Assembly (NCBI RefSeq): GCF_900108245.1
Contig: NZ_FNUY01000001.1
Span: forward strand, 186,001 to 250,000
Direction of reading: 5' to 3'
Source of the DNA: Allobosea lathyri
GTDB lineage: Bacteria > Pseudomonadota > Alphaproteobacteria > Rhizobiales > Beijerinckiaceae
DNA: 64,000 nt
A model generated the notes under the pieces. The model saw only the letters and a list, made by a program, of their open reading frames with translations. It was not told the origin of the DNA and made no database searches. Both the position numbers and the translations under genes were made by a program. Position 1 is the first letter of the stretch. Each line of letters begins with the position of its first letter. This document shows, piece by piece, positions 44,225 to 52,946 of the stretch.

Positions 44225-44541
44225 AGCTCGATATCCAGCAAAGGCGCGTGCTGCTGTGCGCCATAGACGTCGCGGTCGCCGATGTCGCCGGAGACCACGT
44301 CCCGAGGCAGGGTGATCTTCACCGCCAGTGCCGGCGCGTAGGCGAGCACGACGACCTCGTTCTCACTGCGGCCATAGGCGATCGCCACCTTCTGCCGCAG
44401 CGTGGCGATCCGGTCGCTGACATAGGAGAAGGTCGCCTCGTCGGGCAGCATCAGATCGAATGTCAGAAGGCAGGGACCCGCATTCTTGCTGCGGATCACA
44501 CGGGCCATGGTCTCCATGCGCAAGGTCGGGCCTCCCCGCAT
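44221..44541 (-). CDS. DUF4387 family protein
   Basis: The 106-residue protein contains the DUF4387 landmarks MARVIRSKNAGPCLLTFDLM, then KVAIAYGRSENEVVVLAYAPALAVKITLPR and SGDIGDRDVYGAQQHAPLLDIEL, matching the family from end to end. DUF4387 proteins are nearly always encoded with AtuA/DUF1446 proteins, as here, and probably form a complex or second subunit. ATG 44541 shares its base with the Ldh stop (TGATG). No catalytic activity is known. Confidence 0.85.
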   Translation of the reverse strand: MRGGPTLRMETMARVIRSKNAGPCLLTFDLMLPDEATFSYVSDRIATLRQKVAIAYGRSENEVVVLAYAPALAVKITLPRDVVSGDIGDRDVYGAQQHAPLLDIEL

Positions 44542-45602
44542 CAGCTCAGGAATGGCGGGAGCGCCACGCCGAGATCTCGCGCGGCCTTGGCCAGCCCGTC
44601 GCGATCCTCCTTCGCCAGCGGAATGCCATCGCGAAGCCGCTCGGCCTCGATGCGCGCCTCAGGCTCGCCGGGAAAGAGTATCTCGCTGCCGTCTTCAAGG
44701 GGAGGGGTGGCCTTGGCTCGCGCTGCGAGCTGGTCCATCCGCGAGCGGTACTCATCCCCGGACATGGCGAGCTCCGGCCGCAGCGCGACGAACATATGGC
44801 CGACATTCTGCGGCCGGTCCTCGTCGCTGTACTGGTTGCCGACCTCGCCGCCAAAGGCCGAGCCCGACATCACGCCGCCCAGCACCTCCATCATCAGCGA
44901 GAGGCCGGAGCCTTTCGGCCCGCCCATGGGCAGGATGATGCCGTCATAGCCGGCAGCGGCATCGGTCGTCGGCCGCCCGTCCTTGTCCAGCGCCCAGCCC
45001 TCGGGGATCGGCTGACCCGAGGCGGCGGCGCGGCGGATCTTGCCGCGTGCGACGACGGAGGTCGCCATGTCCAGCACGATCGGCGGGCCGTCATGGCCGC
45101 CGGGCGCGCCGAAGGCGAAGGGGCTCGTCCCGAGAAATGGGGTGCGCCCGCCCCAGATCGGCATGGCGGGCGACGCGTTGGTGAAGACGAAAGCCGCGAG
45201 CCCGCCATCGATCGCCTGCTTCAGATAGCTCGCGGCCATGCCGAAATGTGTGCTGCGGCGGACAACGACCAGCCCGATGCCGAAGTCTTTGGCGCGGAGC
45301 ATGGCCTCGGCCATCGCGCGCCTTGCGACGACGAAGCCCAGGCCGTTGGCGCCGTCGACCCGCGCGGCGACAGGCGTAAGGGCCTCGACAGTGATCGGCG
45401 GCCGGGAATCGACAAGGCCGATGGCGAGACGATGCAGGTAGATCGGAACCCGGCCGACGCCATGCGAGATGACGCCCCTCAGATCGGCCTCGACCAGGCA
45501 GCGGGCGGCGATACCCGCATCCTCGTCGGGAACGCCGGCCTTGGCGAACAGCGCCGCGACGAAGATTTCGAGCTCGTTTGCTGCGACATGGGCGGCGGTC
45601 AT
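44541..45602 (-). CDS. Ldh-family NAD(P)-dependent malate/L-lactate-type dehydrogenase
   Basis: The 353-residue enzyme has LVEADLRGVISHGVGRVPIYL with the catalytic histidine, the THFGMAASYLKQAI motif and PPIVLDMATSVVARGKIRRAA, typical of the malate/ureidoglycolate/sulfolactate (Ldh_2) fold that uses NAD(P) in a non-Rossmann pocket. It oxidises a 2-hydroxyacid. Coupled by TGATG overlaps to the ABC ATPase upstream and DUF4387 downstream, so a hydroxyacid imported by this transporter is its likely substrate. Confidence 0.9.
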   Translation of the reverse strand: MTAAHVAANELEIFVAALFAKAGVPDEDAGIAARCLVEADLRGVISHGVGRVPIYLHRLAIGLVDSRPPITVEALTPVAARVDGANGLGFVVARRAMAEAMLRAKDFGIGLVVVRRSTHFGMAASYLKQAIDGGLAAFVFTNASPAMPIWGGRTPFLGTSPFAFGAPGGHDGPPIVLDMATSVVARGKIRRAAASGQPIPEGWALDKDGRPTTDAAAGYDGIILPMGGPKGSGLSLMMEVLGGVMSGSAFGGEVGNQYSDEDRPQNVGHMFVALRPELAMSGDEYRSRMDQLAARAKATPPLEDGSEILFPGEPEARIEAERLRDGIPLAKEDRDGLAKAARDLGVALPPFLS

Positions 45603-46687
45603 CAGCGGGCCTCGCCGCTCAGCGCCACCAGACGGCAGAATTCGGGCGCGAACCGCAGCGTGACCTCGGTGCCAACGTCGAAATCATCGCGCGAATGGAC
45701 CTTGACGCGGGAGCCGGAGGCCTCGACGTGATACTCCGTATAGGCGCCGAGATAATGGCTCTCGACCACGTGGCCATGCAGGACATTGACCGCGTCGTCG
45801 GCCTGTGCGGATGCCGATCCGCCGCAGATATCGACGCTCTCGGGGCGCAGCATCGCCTGATAGCGTTCTGCCGGCGGCGCGCCGGCATCGTCGAGGCGCA
45901 GCTTGGTGCCCCCGGTCGTCGCCCAGCCCGCGCCATTGACGCGCATGATGTCGATGAAGCTGGCCCGGCCGACGAAATCCGCGACGAAGCGGTTGGCAGG
46001 CCGGCGGTAAAGCTCCTTGGGAACGCCTGCCTGCGTGATCCGCCCGCCATCCATCACGATCACCCGGTCCGACATGGACAGGGCCTCTTCCTGGTCATGG
46101 GTGACATAGACCGTGGCCACGTCGAGTTCTCGCTGCAGGCGCTTGATCTCGGCGCGCGTGCCCTCGCGGAGCTTGGCGTCGAGATTGGACAGGGGTTCGT
46201 CGAAGAGCAGGACCTGCGGCCGCCCCACGATCGCGCGTGCCAGGGCCACACGCTGCTGCTGGCCGCCCGAGAGCTGCGACGGGTGCCGCTCGCGCAAGTG
46301 GCGCATGCCGACGATCTCGAGCGCTTCGTCGACCTGCTTCTCGACATCGGCCGCGGAGACTTTGCGAATGGCGAGCGGGAAGCCGACATTGCCCGCCACC
46401 GTCATATGCGGCCAGATCGCGTAGGACTGGAACACCATGCCGATCTGGCGCTCGTGCACAGGCACGACGACCCCCTGCTCGGGGGCGGAGACGATCCCCT
46501 CGCCGATGCGGATCACGCCGCCATCGGCATCCTCGAGCCCGGCGATGCAGCGCAGCGTCGTCGTCTTGCCGCAGCCGGAGGGACCCAGCAGCGACATGAA
46601 CTCGCCTTTGGCGACAGTGAAGGAAATGCCGTGGACGACCGTGAGGGCGCCGTAGCGCTTGGTCAGATTCTCTATGCTGATGCTCAT
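45602..46687 (-). CDS. ABC transporter ATP-binding protein, Fbp/Pot type
   Basis: The 361-residue ATPase has Walker A GPSGCGKTT, signature LSGGQQQRVALARAIV, Walker B VLLFDEPLSNLDA, switch YVTHDQEEALS and a C-terminal TOBE domain. Partner of the fused permease and the Fe-type binding protein upstream. The stop codon overlaps the ATG of the Ldh gene (TGATG). Confidence 0.93.
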   Translation of the reverse strand: MSISIENLTKRYGALTVVHGISFTVAKGEFMSLLGPSGCGKTTTLRCIAGLEDADGGVIRIGEGIVSAPEQGVVVPVHERQIGMVFQSYAIWPHMTVAGNVGFPLAIRKVSAADVEKQVDEALEIVGMRHLRERHPSQLSGGQQQRVALARAIVGRPQVLLFDEPLSNLDAKLREGTRAEIKRLQRELDVATVYVTHDQEEALSMSDRVIVMDGGRITQAGVPKELYRRPANRFVADFVGRASFIDIMRVNGAGWATTGGTKLRLDDAGAPPAERYQAMLRPESVDICGGSASAQADDAVNVLHGHVVESHYLGAYTEYHVEASGSRVKVHSRDDFDVGTEVTLRFAPEFCRLVALSGEAR

Positions 46688-46700
46688 TGCAAAACCTTCG

Positions 46701-48428
46701 TCACCCGCGCCGTGCGGTCGGCACCAGGCGCATGATCAGGGCCATGGCGATGAAAATGATGAGCGTGGCGACGACAGCGAGCGCGCTTGCGAGCCCCCAG
46801 TTCGCCTGCTCGAAGAACGACCAGATCGAGATCGAGATCACCGAGGTGTTGACCGAATAAATCAGGATCGCCGACGAGATCTCGCGGAAGAACGCCATGA
46901 AGAGCAGGAAATAGGCGCCCTGGAGCGATGGCGAGACCAGCGGCAGCAGAATCTTCGTCACGCCCTTGATCCGAGTTGCCCCGTTGACCCACGCGGCCTC
47001 CTCCAGGCTCTTGTCGATCTGCACCATCTGCCCGCCGATGGTCTCCGTGGCGTAGGGCAGGAAGCGCGTGACGAAGGCCACGATCATCAGTGTCAGCGTG
47101 CCATAGAGCGGCAGCGGCAGATAGGCATAGGCCCAGAGCAGGCCCAGACCCAGCACCACGCCGGGAACGCCGAAGGGCAGGCTGACCAGGAAATCCAGCG
47201 TCCGATAGCCGCGCGGGCGCAGCCTGAGCGTGAAATAGCAGCACAAAAGCCCGAGCAGAACGCCCGCCGCAGCACCGACGCCGGAGACGATGAGCGTGTT
47301 GGTGAAGCTGCGCAGCGTCGAGCCGCTCTCCCAGATGAAGACGTAGTTTCGGAGCGTGTACATTCCCTCGAACGGGTTCACGGTGAACCACTTCAGGACC
47401 GAGGTGTAGAGCAGGATCACCATGGGCATGACGAGCCCGAGGAAGACGAAGCCGAAGCACAGGAGATTGGCGGCCCAGCGCCAGCGGCCGAGCGGAATGG
47501 CCTTCATGCGCCCGGCCTTGCCGGTCACCGTGGTCAGGCGGCCGGCCGTCGTCACCCGCCGCTGTGCCCAGATGGCGGCGCCGGTGATCAGGCTGAGCGC
47601 GACGCCGATCGCGGCGGCCAGCCCGTAATCCGTCGGCGAGAAGCGCACCAGCAGATAGAGCTGCGTCGCAAGCATTGTCACCTGGCCGGGAATGCCGAGA
47701 AGCGCCGGGATCGCGAACTGCTCGATCGTCATGACGAAGGTCAGGATGAAGCTCGAGATCACCGAGTAGCCGAGCAGCGGCAGGGTGATCCGTGTCAGCA
47801 CCTCATGCGGTTTTGCGCCCGAGGCGTTCGCGGCCTCCTCGAAGATCGGGTCCATGCCGATGATCGGCCCGCGCATCGTCAGATAGACGAAGGGCACCTG
47901 ATGCAGGACCATGACGAAGACGATGCCGAAGGCGGTGTAGATGTCGGCTCGCAGCCACGGCATGCCCAGCATGTCGTCGACGATGCTGTTGTAGATGCCG
48001 CCGGGCGCTCCGACGATGATCCAGGCCATGGCAAGGATGAAGGACGGGAAATAGAAGGTCAGGCCGATCAGCGGCATCACGATGCGGCTGTAGCGGAAAT
48101 CCGTCCGGTGCAGGATCAGCGCGATCGCCGTGCCGACGATGATCGAGAGCACCGAGGTGAAGAGGCCGATGATCAGCGTCGTCGTCATCGACGACAGCAC
48201 GCCCGAGGAGGCGAGGCCGGCATAGTTGCGCAGCGTCCACTCGCCCGGCAGGCCCGGCGCGCTCGTGCGGAAGCTGCCATAGACCAGCGCGATGACCGGG
48301 ATCGAGACCATCGCCAGCACCAGGGCGAAGGTCACCCAATAGAGCGCGGTCAGGACTCCGCTGGTGCCGGAACGCCGGGCCGCGCGGGCTGCGGGCAACC
48401 CCTGAGCAGATAGTGTTTGTTCGGACAT
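46701..48428 (-). CDS. ABC transporter permease, fused double-permease (FbpB/SfuB type)
   Basis: The 575-residue protein holds twelve membrane segments in two homologous permease halves, each with a coupling loop (EEAANASGAKPHEVLTRITLP and EEAAWVNGATRIKGVTKILLP). Such fusions are known for Fe3+, 2-aminoethylphosphonate and some organic-ion importers. ATG 48428 gives a 40-residue N-terminal tail before the first helix; an in-frame reading to 48590 would run through an intercistronic hairpin. 13 bp before the ATPase. Confidence 0.92.
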   Translation of the reverse strand: MSEQTLSAQGLPAARAARRSGTSGVLTALYWVTFALVLAMVSIPVIALVYGSFRTSAPGLPGEWTLRNYAGLASSGVLSSMTTTLIIGLFTSVLSIIVGTAIALILHRTDFRYSRIVMPLIGLTFYFPSFILAMAWIIVGAPGGIYNSIVDDMLGMPWLRADIYTAFGIVFVMVLHQVPFVYLTMRGPIIGMDPIFEEAANASGAKPHEVLTRITLPLLGYSVISSFILTFVMTIEQFAIPALLGIPGQVTMLATQLYLLVRFSPTDYGLAAAIGVALSLITGAAIWAQRRVTTAGRLTTVTGKAGRMKAIPLGRWRWAANLLCFGFVFLGLVMPMVILLYTSVLKWFTVNPFEGMYTLRNYVFIWESGSTLRSFTNTLIVSGVGAAAGVLLGLLCCYFTLRLRPRGYRTLDFLVSLPFGVPGVVLGLGLLWAYAYLPLPLYGTLTLMIVAFVTRFLPYATETIGGQMVQIDKSLEEAAWVNGATRIKGVTKILLPLVSPSLQGAYFLLFMAFFREISSAILIYSVNTSVISISIWSFFEQANWGLASALAVVATLIIFIAMALIMRLVPTARRG

Positions 48429-48465
48429 GGGCCGATCTCCAGAGCGTCCTCGGACACGGTGGCGA

Positions 48466-48488
48466 GTGCGGAACGGTTCGTTCCGCAC
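48466..48488 (-). terminator. Intercistronic stem-loop between binding-protein and fused-permease genes
   Basis: GTGCGGAACG (48466-48475) and CGTTCCGCAC (48479-48488) are perfect 10-bp arms around a 3-nt loop, lying 17 bp beyond the stop of the binding-protein gene. There is no T-run. Attenuation or 3'-end protection of the receptor mRNA fits the excess of receptor over permease that such transporters need. Confidence 0.6.
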
Positions 48489-48504
48489 AACGCTTTCGCG
48501 GGTC

Positions 48505-49554
48505 TCAGCGGATGCCGAAGACAGAGCGCCATTTGTCGACGATGACCGCCTGCCGCGCCGGAGTGAGGATCGCCTCGCCATCGACGACATTGCTCAGCTG
48601 CGCCGTCGCCGGCAGCTTGCTCAGGGGAGGGGCACCCTTGCGCGTCACCGACAGCCCGCAATAGGTCTGCAGATGAACCTGGCCTTCGGCGGTCATGAGC
48701 CAGTTCAGGAACACCTTGCCCGCGTTGGGATGGGGCGCCTTGGCCGCAACGAAGGCCTTGTTGGCCGAGAGCGTCGTCCCCGATTTCGGATAGATGAAGC
48801 CGATCGGCGCGCCGTCTTCCAGGAGCGGATTGAGCGGCAGGTCGGTCAGTTCGGCGACGCGGACATCGCCGCGCACCACGGCCTGGATGATGCCTCCGGA
48901 GCCCTCGAAGAAGCGCACTTCATTGGCCTTCAGCCGCTCGGGCGCATCCTTGATGCCTATATCCTCCCAGAACGCGCAGATCTGCTGGATCGAGACCGAG
49001 CGCCAGGGCGGGTTCATGCCGACACGCCCCTTCCATTTCGGATCGAGCAGGTCGGCCCATTCCTTCGGAGCATCCGCCGGCCTGACCTGGGTCTTGTTCC
49101 AGATGATGCATTCGCGGGCGTGCTGGATCGTGAACAGCATGTCGCTGTTATTGTACTCGGCCGGAAAGTTGCTGAATTCGGGTGGCGTCCACTTGGCCAT
49201 CCAGCCCTGCTTCAAGCCTTCGTCGATGCGCTCATCGGGGAAGGTGACGAGCACGTCGCAGAGATTGCGCCCGGCCACGAACTCGGTCTGGAAGCGCTCG
49301 ATCAGCGGGTTGCTGCCGAGCCGGATCTGTTCGGTCCGGATGCCGGGGACCGCCTCGCGGAAGCGCTGGAGCAGCGGCTCGATGCCGTTGGGCTGCCAGT
49401 TGTTGTAGACGACGACCTGCCCCTCGCGCCGCGCGGCCTCCAGGTCCAGCGCAGCCGACTGGGCCTGCGCCGCGCCTGTAAGCCCGAGCGCCGCGCCGCC
49501 TGCGAGGACGGTGCGACGCGTCAATCCGTCGGCCCGATACTGCTGATCAGCCAT
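48505..49554 (-). CDS. ABC transporter substrate-binding protein, Fe3+/AfuA type
   Basis: The 349-residue protein has a twin-arginine-like signal (TRRTVLAGGAALGLTGAAQAQ) and mature start AALDLEAARREGQVVVYNNW, as in AfuA/FbpA-type binding proteins, which also include phosphonate and organic-acid binders. It heads the seven-gene operon with the Ldh and AtuA genes, so an organic acid is more plausible than iron. No conserved Tyr-Tyr iron-ligand pair is evident at the C-terminus. Confidence 0.87.
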   Translation of the reverse strand: MADQQYRADGLTRRTVLAGGAALGLTGAAQAQSAALDLEAARREGQVVVYNNWQPNGIEPLLQRFREAVPGIRTEQIRLGSNPLIERFQTEFVAGRNLCDVLVTFPDERIDEGLKQGWMAKWTPPEFSNFPAEYNNSDMLFTIQHARECIIWNKTQVRPADAPKEWADLLDPKWKGRVGMNPPWRSVSIQQICAFWEDIGIKDAPERLKANEVRFFEGSGGIIQAVVRGDVRVAELTDLPLNPLLEDGAPIGFIYPKSGTTLSANKAFVAAKAPHPNAGKVFLNWLMTAEGQVHLQTYCGLSVTRKGAPPLSKLPATAQLSNVVDGEAILTPARQAVIVDKWRSVFGIR

Positions 49555-49623
49555 GGTGTTTTCTCCCGTTTTGCATCTCTGACCGGATGCTCGTTTTCAG
49601 ATTGGCCTACACGTCTGTTAACT

Positions 49624-49636
49624 GTCAACAGTTGAC
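49624..49636. promoter_or_regulatory. GTCAACAGTTGAC palindrome overlapping the -35 of the lyase gene
   Basis: GTCAAC-A-GTTGAC is a perfect 13-bp palindrome; a second, overlapping symmetry is AACTGT-CA-ACAGTT (49620-49633). It lies between the binding-protein gene (49554, minus) and the lyase (49712, plus). It resembles FCD-GntR operators, and a matching TGTTGAC half-site lies ahead of the PrpD gene at 40392. Confidence 0.6.
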
Positions 49637-49660
49637 TTGTTGCGGGGCGCGGCGAATATT
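49632..49660 (+). promoter_or_regulatory. Candidate sigma-70-like promoter of the lyase gene
   Basis: TTGACT (49632-49637) and AATATT (49655-49660) are separated by 17 bp, 52 bp before the ATG. The -35 is overlapped by the palindrome above, so a repressor bound there would block initiation. The -10 has four of six consensus bases. Confidence 0.35.
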
Positions 49661-49711
49661 CGCCGCGAGAAGCGGGCCCATCCGGACCCCATCACCGAGC
49701 TTGGGACTGCT

Positions 49712-50602
49712 ATGCTGAAGACCGTCGACACCGTGCCGAAGACCGCTCGCCAGCGCCTGCGCGATCTGGTCGAGCAGCGAAACGCCTTCATCCTGCCGGG
49801 TGCGGCGAACGCCCTGACCGCGCGCATCATCGAGGATCTCGGCTTCGAGGCCGTCTATCTGACGGGGGCGGGTTTCACGAACACCCAGCTCGGCATGCCC
49901 GATCTCGGCCTGCTGTCTGTGACCGAGCTTGCCGACGCGGCTGCGCGGATCAGCGACGTCACGACGATCCCCCTGGTGGTCGATATCGACACCGGCTTCG
50001 GCAATGCCCTCAACGTCTACCGTACGGTCCACCTGCTCGAACGTGCCGGCGCGGCCGCCTTGCAGATCGAGGACCAGGTCTTCCCGAAGAAATGCGGACA
50101 TTTTTCCGGCAAGGGCGTCGTTCCGCTGCCGGAGATGCTGGGCAAGCTGCATGCCGCGCTCGATGCGCGCCGCGACCCCGGCACCATCATCATTGCAAGG
50201 ACCGATGCGAGGGCGGTCGAAGGCTTCGAGCGGGCGCTGGAACGCGCCCATGCCATGACAGAGGCCGGCGCCGATGTGGTCTTCGTCGAAGCCCCTGAAT
50301 CGGTCGAGGAGCTGCGCGCCATCGGCCAGTTGCCTGCGCCGCAGATCGTCAATGTCGTGATGGGCGGCAAGACCCCGATGCTGCCGCGCGAGGAACTCGC
50401 CGCGATGGGCTTTTCGATGGCGCTGTATGCGAACGCCGCGCTGCAGACGATGATCCGGTCCATCCAGGAGGTGCTGGGAACGCTGAGGGATAAAGGTTCG
50501 CTCGACGGTGTCGAAGACCGGCTCGCCAGTTTCGTCGAACGACAGCGTATCGTCGGGAAGCCCCGGTTCGACGAGCTCGAGGCCCGCTACAAGGGAGCCT
50601 AG
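49712..50602 (+). CDS. Isocitrate lyase/PEP mutase superfamily lyase (PrpB-like)
   Basis: The 296-residue barrel has AGFTNTQLGMPDLGLLSVTELA, Mg ligands in VVDIDTGFGNALN (about 90-93) and the lyase active site EDQVFPKKCGHFSGK with C128. The Cys in K-K/R-CGH marks true lyases (isocitrate, methylisocitrate, dimethylmalate) against PEP mutases or oxaloacetate decarboxylases. The following FSGK differs from PrpB's KRCGHRPNK and may suit a different side chain. Likely reaction: retro-aldol cleavage of a 2-alkyl-isocitrate or -malate, releasing pyruvate or a related acid. ATG 49712 is chosen to open on the first helix. Confidence 0.87.
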   Translation: MLKTVDTVPKTARQRLRDLVEQRNAFILPGAANALTARIIEDLGFEAVYLTGAGFTNTQLGMPDLGLLSVTELADAAARISDVTTIPLVVDIDTGFGNALNVYRTVHLLERAGAAALQIEDQVFPKKCGHFSGKGVVPLPEMLGKLHAALDARRDPGTIIIARTDARAVEGFERALERAHAMTEAGADVVFVEAPESVEELRAIGQLPAPQIVNVVMGGKTPMLPREELAAMGFSMALYANAALQTMIRSIQEVLGTLRDKGSLDGVEDRLASFVERQRIVGKPRFDELEARYKGA

Positions 50603-50610
50603 AGGTCGTT

Positions 50611-51315
50611 TCATGCATCGTCCTGATCGGTTCGGGCACTAAGGCGCCGTTCGCGCTCCAGGATTGCGCGGCGTACATCGAGCGCGCCCAGGATATGGGC
50701 GCGGGCCAGCCGGTCGGCCAGGGCGTCGTCGCGCTCGGCGATGGCTTTGACGATGGCGGCATGCTCGGCATGGGCGATGACGGGGCGGCCGGTTGCAGCC
50801 AGCGTCGTCGGACCGAGCAGGGCGATGGCGTCATGCAGGGCGTGAAGGCTCTTCTCGAGATAGCGGTTATGGGCCGCCATGTGGATGGCCTCATGCAGTT
50901 CCCGGTTGTGCCGGTAGAGGTTCAGCGGTTCGCTGCCGAGCCCCGTTTCCTCGTCGAGAAGGCGGGTCAGCAGGGCGAGATCGCGCGGGCTGGCATGTCG
51001 CGCTGCCATGCCCGCTGCCGCGCCTTCAAGCGCCGCGCGCATTTCGTAGAGTTCCTCGACGGCATCCATGTCGAGCACCGAGACCACGAGCCCGGCTCGG
51101 GGGCGCAGGGCGAGAAGGCCTTCGAGTTCAAGCCGCGACAGCGCCTGCCGCGTCGGTGTGCGGCTGATGCCGAGGCGCTGGGCGAGTTCGATCTCGCGCA
51201 TCCGGCGGCCGGGTGCGAAGCGCCCCTCGACGATCTCCCGCCGCAACGTCGCATAGGCGTAGTCGGCTGCCGATGCGAATTTGTCCCGGTCCGGCAGTAT
51301 TGTCTCGTCGCTCAT
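50611..51315 (-). CDS. GntR-family transcriptional regulator, FCD domain (second)
   Basis: The 234-residue protein has winged-helix LRREIVEGRFAPGRRMREIE then LAQRLGISRTPTRQALSRLE and LEGLLALRPRAGLVVSVLD, then an FCD domain with NRELHEAIHMAAHN and HAEHAAIVKAI carrying the metal histidines. ATG 51315 overlaps the second tcuA-like stop (ATGA), so regulator and flavoprotein are coupled. Likely operators: TGTATACA sites at 39355 and 52947, or the 49624 palindrome. Confidence 0.92.
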   Translation of the reverse strand: MSDETILPDRDKFASAADYAYATLRREIVEGRFAPGRRMREIELAQRLGISRTPTRQALSRLELEGLLALRPRAGLVVSVLDMDAVEELYEMRAALEGAAAGMAARHASPRDLALLTRLLDEETGLGSEPLNLYRHNRELHEAIHMAAHNRYLEKSLHALHDAIALLGPTTLAATGRPVIAHAEHAAIVKAIAERDDALADRLARAHILGALDVRRAILERERRLSARTDQDDA

Positions 51316-52847
51316 TCCCGTCTCCTCGGTTCGGCCGCCGACCGGCCGGCCGCCTCGCCAGCGAGACGTCCGAACACGGCACCGGACATCAGGCCGGTAC
51401 CCCCGGGATAATTGAAATAGAACAGACCTCCTACCATCTCGCCCGCCGCATAGAGCCCGGGAATGCCCCGGGCATCGACGTCGAGAACCTGCGCCTCCTC
51501 CGTGATCCGCAAACCGCCAAAGGTGAAGGTGATGCCGCAGGTGACAGCATAGGCCTCGAAGGGCGGTGTATCGAGCCTGTTGGCCCAGTTGGATTTCCGC
51601 GGCGTGATGCCGGTGGCGGCGCGGCCATCCTTGACATTGGGATTGAAGGGCGTGTCCGTCGCCACCGCCGCATTGAAGGCCCGCGCCGTCTCCAGAAAAC
51701 CTGCAGCATCGACGCCATCGAGACGGCCGGCGAGTTCTTCGAGCGAGTTGGCCGAGACCTTCGTCACCTGCCGGATGCGATACTCGTCGCGCAGCAGATG
51801 CTTCACCTTGGCGTCGAACACCTGCCAGGCGAACTGGCCGGGCTGTTCGAGGATCGCGCGCCCGTATTTCGCATACGTATAATTGCGGAAATCCGCGCCC
51901 TCGTCGACGAAGCGCTCGCCGCCTGCGTTGACGAGGATACCGAACGGATAGGAGTGTTTCTGGAACTGATCGCCCACCGCGAGATCGCCGAATTCGGGCG
52001 CGTTCCTCTCCCAGCCGACTGCATGGCAGCCTGACCAGTTGCCGGTCGGAGAAGCACCGATCTTCAGGGCCATGGCGAGGCCGTCGCCGGTGTTGAAACG
52101 CGTTCCACGCACCTTGGCGAGTTCCCAGCCCGGCCCGAGATAGCGCGTGCGCCACTCGGCATTGGCCTCGAAACCGCCTGCGGCAAGCACCACCGCCCGG
52201 CAAGGCAGATCGTGAAACGCATCGGCATGGCGCACGCGCACGCCGGCCACGGCGACGCCGTCCATCACGAGGTCGACGGCTCTGGTGTCGTAGAGGATCG
52301 CGATGCCGTCGCGCCGGGCGGCCTGGGTCAGGCCATCGACGAGACCGGGGCCGCCGCCCCAGGCCTCGATCGTCAGGCCACCCCAGAACTTGAAGCGGCC
52401 GTCGACCTTGAAGGCCTGGCGCCCATAGATCGGGACGAAACGGATGCCCTTCTGCCGCATCCATTGCAGGGTCGGCCGGCTTTGCTCGACCAGCAGGCCC
52501 GTAAGTGTTGGATCGCAGCGATAGTCGGTGACCCGGCCCATGTCGTCGTAGAACTGGTCCTTGGTGTAGCTGCCGAAATCGGTTGTCTCGATCTCGGTCG
52601 GCGACAGGTCGGGAACCACGCTGAGCAGGTCGTCGAGCCCGTCATAGGCGAAGCGGATCGCGCCTGCGGTGAAGCGGCTGTTGCCGCCGGCCTCGTCGAC
52701 GCCCGCGCGCTCCAGCACGAGCACCTTCGCGCCCTGTTCGCGTGCTGCCAGCGCCGCGCAGAAAGCCGCGTTGCCGCCGCCCACGACGATGACGTCGAAC
52801 GCACCGCCGGCGGCCTGCTCAAGCACTGAATCGGTCTCGCCTGCCAC
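51312..52847 (-). CDS. FAD-dependent tricarballylate dehydrogenase-like flavoprotein (TcuA family, second)
   Basis: The 511-residue protein has GAFDVIVVGGGNAAFCAALAAREQG, AGGNSRFTAGAIRFAYDG, LAAGGFEANAEWRTRYLGPGW and GITFTFGGLRITEEAQV with FYFNYPGGTGLMSGAVFGRLAGE. It is a paralogue of the 37783 flavoprotein with clearly different substrate-loop residues. No tcuB-like partner is near. Divergent from the PrpF-like operon with a TGTATACA-containing palindrome between them. Confidence 0.87.
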   Translation of the reverse strand: MAGETDSVLEQAAGGAFDVIVVGGGNAAFCAALAAREQGAKVLVLERAGVDEAGGNSRFTAGAIRFAYDGLDDLLSVVPDLSPTEIETTDFGSYTKDQFYDDMGRVTDYRCDPTLTGLLVEQSRPTLQWMRQKGIRFVPIYGRQAFKVDGRFKFWGGLTIEAWGGGPGLVDGLTQAARRDGIAILYDTRAVDLVMDGVAVAGVRVRHADAFHDLPCRAVVLAAGGFEANAEWRTRYLGPGWELAKVRGTRFNTGDGLAMALKIGASPTGNWSGCHAVGWERNAPEFGDLAVGDQFQKHSYPFGILVNAGGERFVDEGADFRNYTYAKYGRAILEQPGQFAWQVFDAKVKHLLRDEYRIRQVTKVSANSLEELAGRLDGVDAAGFLETARAFNAAVATDTPFNPNVKDGRAATGITPRKSNWANRLDTPPFEAYAVTCGITFTFGGLRITEEAQVLDVDARGIPGLYAAGEMVGGLFYFNYPGGTGLMSGAVFGRLAGEAAGRSAAEPRRRE

Positions 52848-52946
52848 AGATGCCTCTTATTTCCTGCTCGTGCCGCATGCGCGCCGGTCGCATGGGCGAC
52901 CTTTTCCGTCTGCGCGTCGACAACTCGATAGCATTGCTGTACGTAG

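Noticed and set aside
42827..44541. Acyclic terpene utilisation pathway from the AtuA homologue
   Set aside because: No geranyl-CoA carboxylase (atuC/atuF) or other atu genes; DUF4387 and Ldh context points elsewhere.
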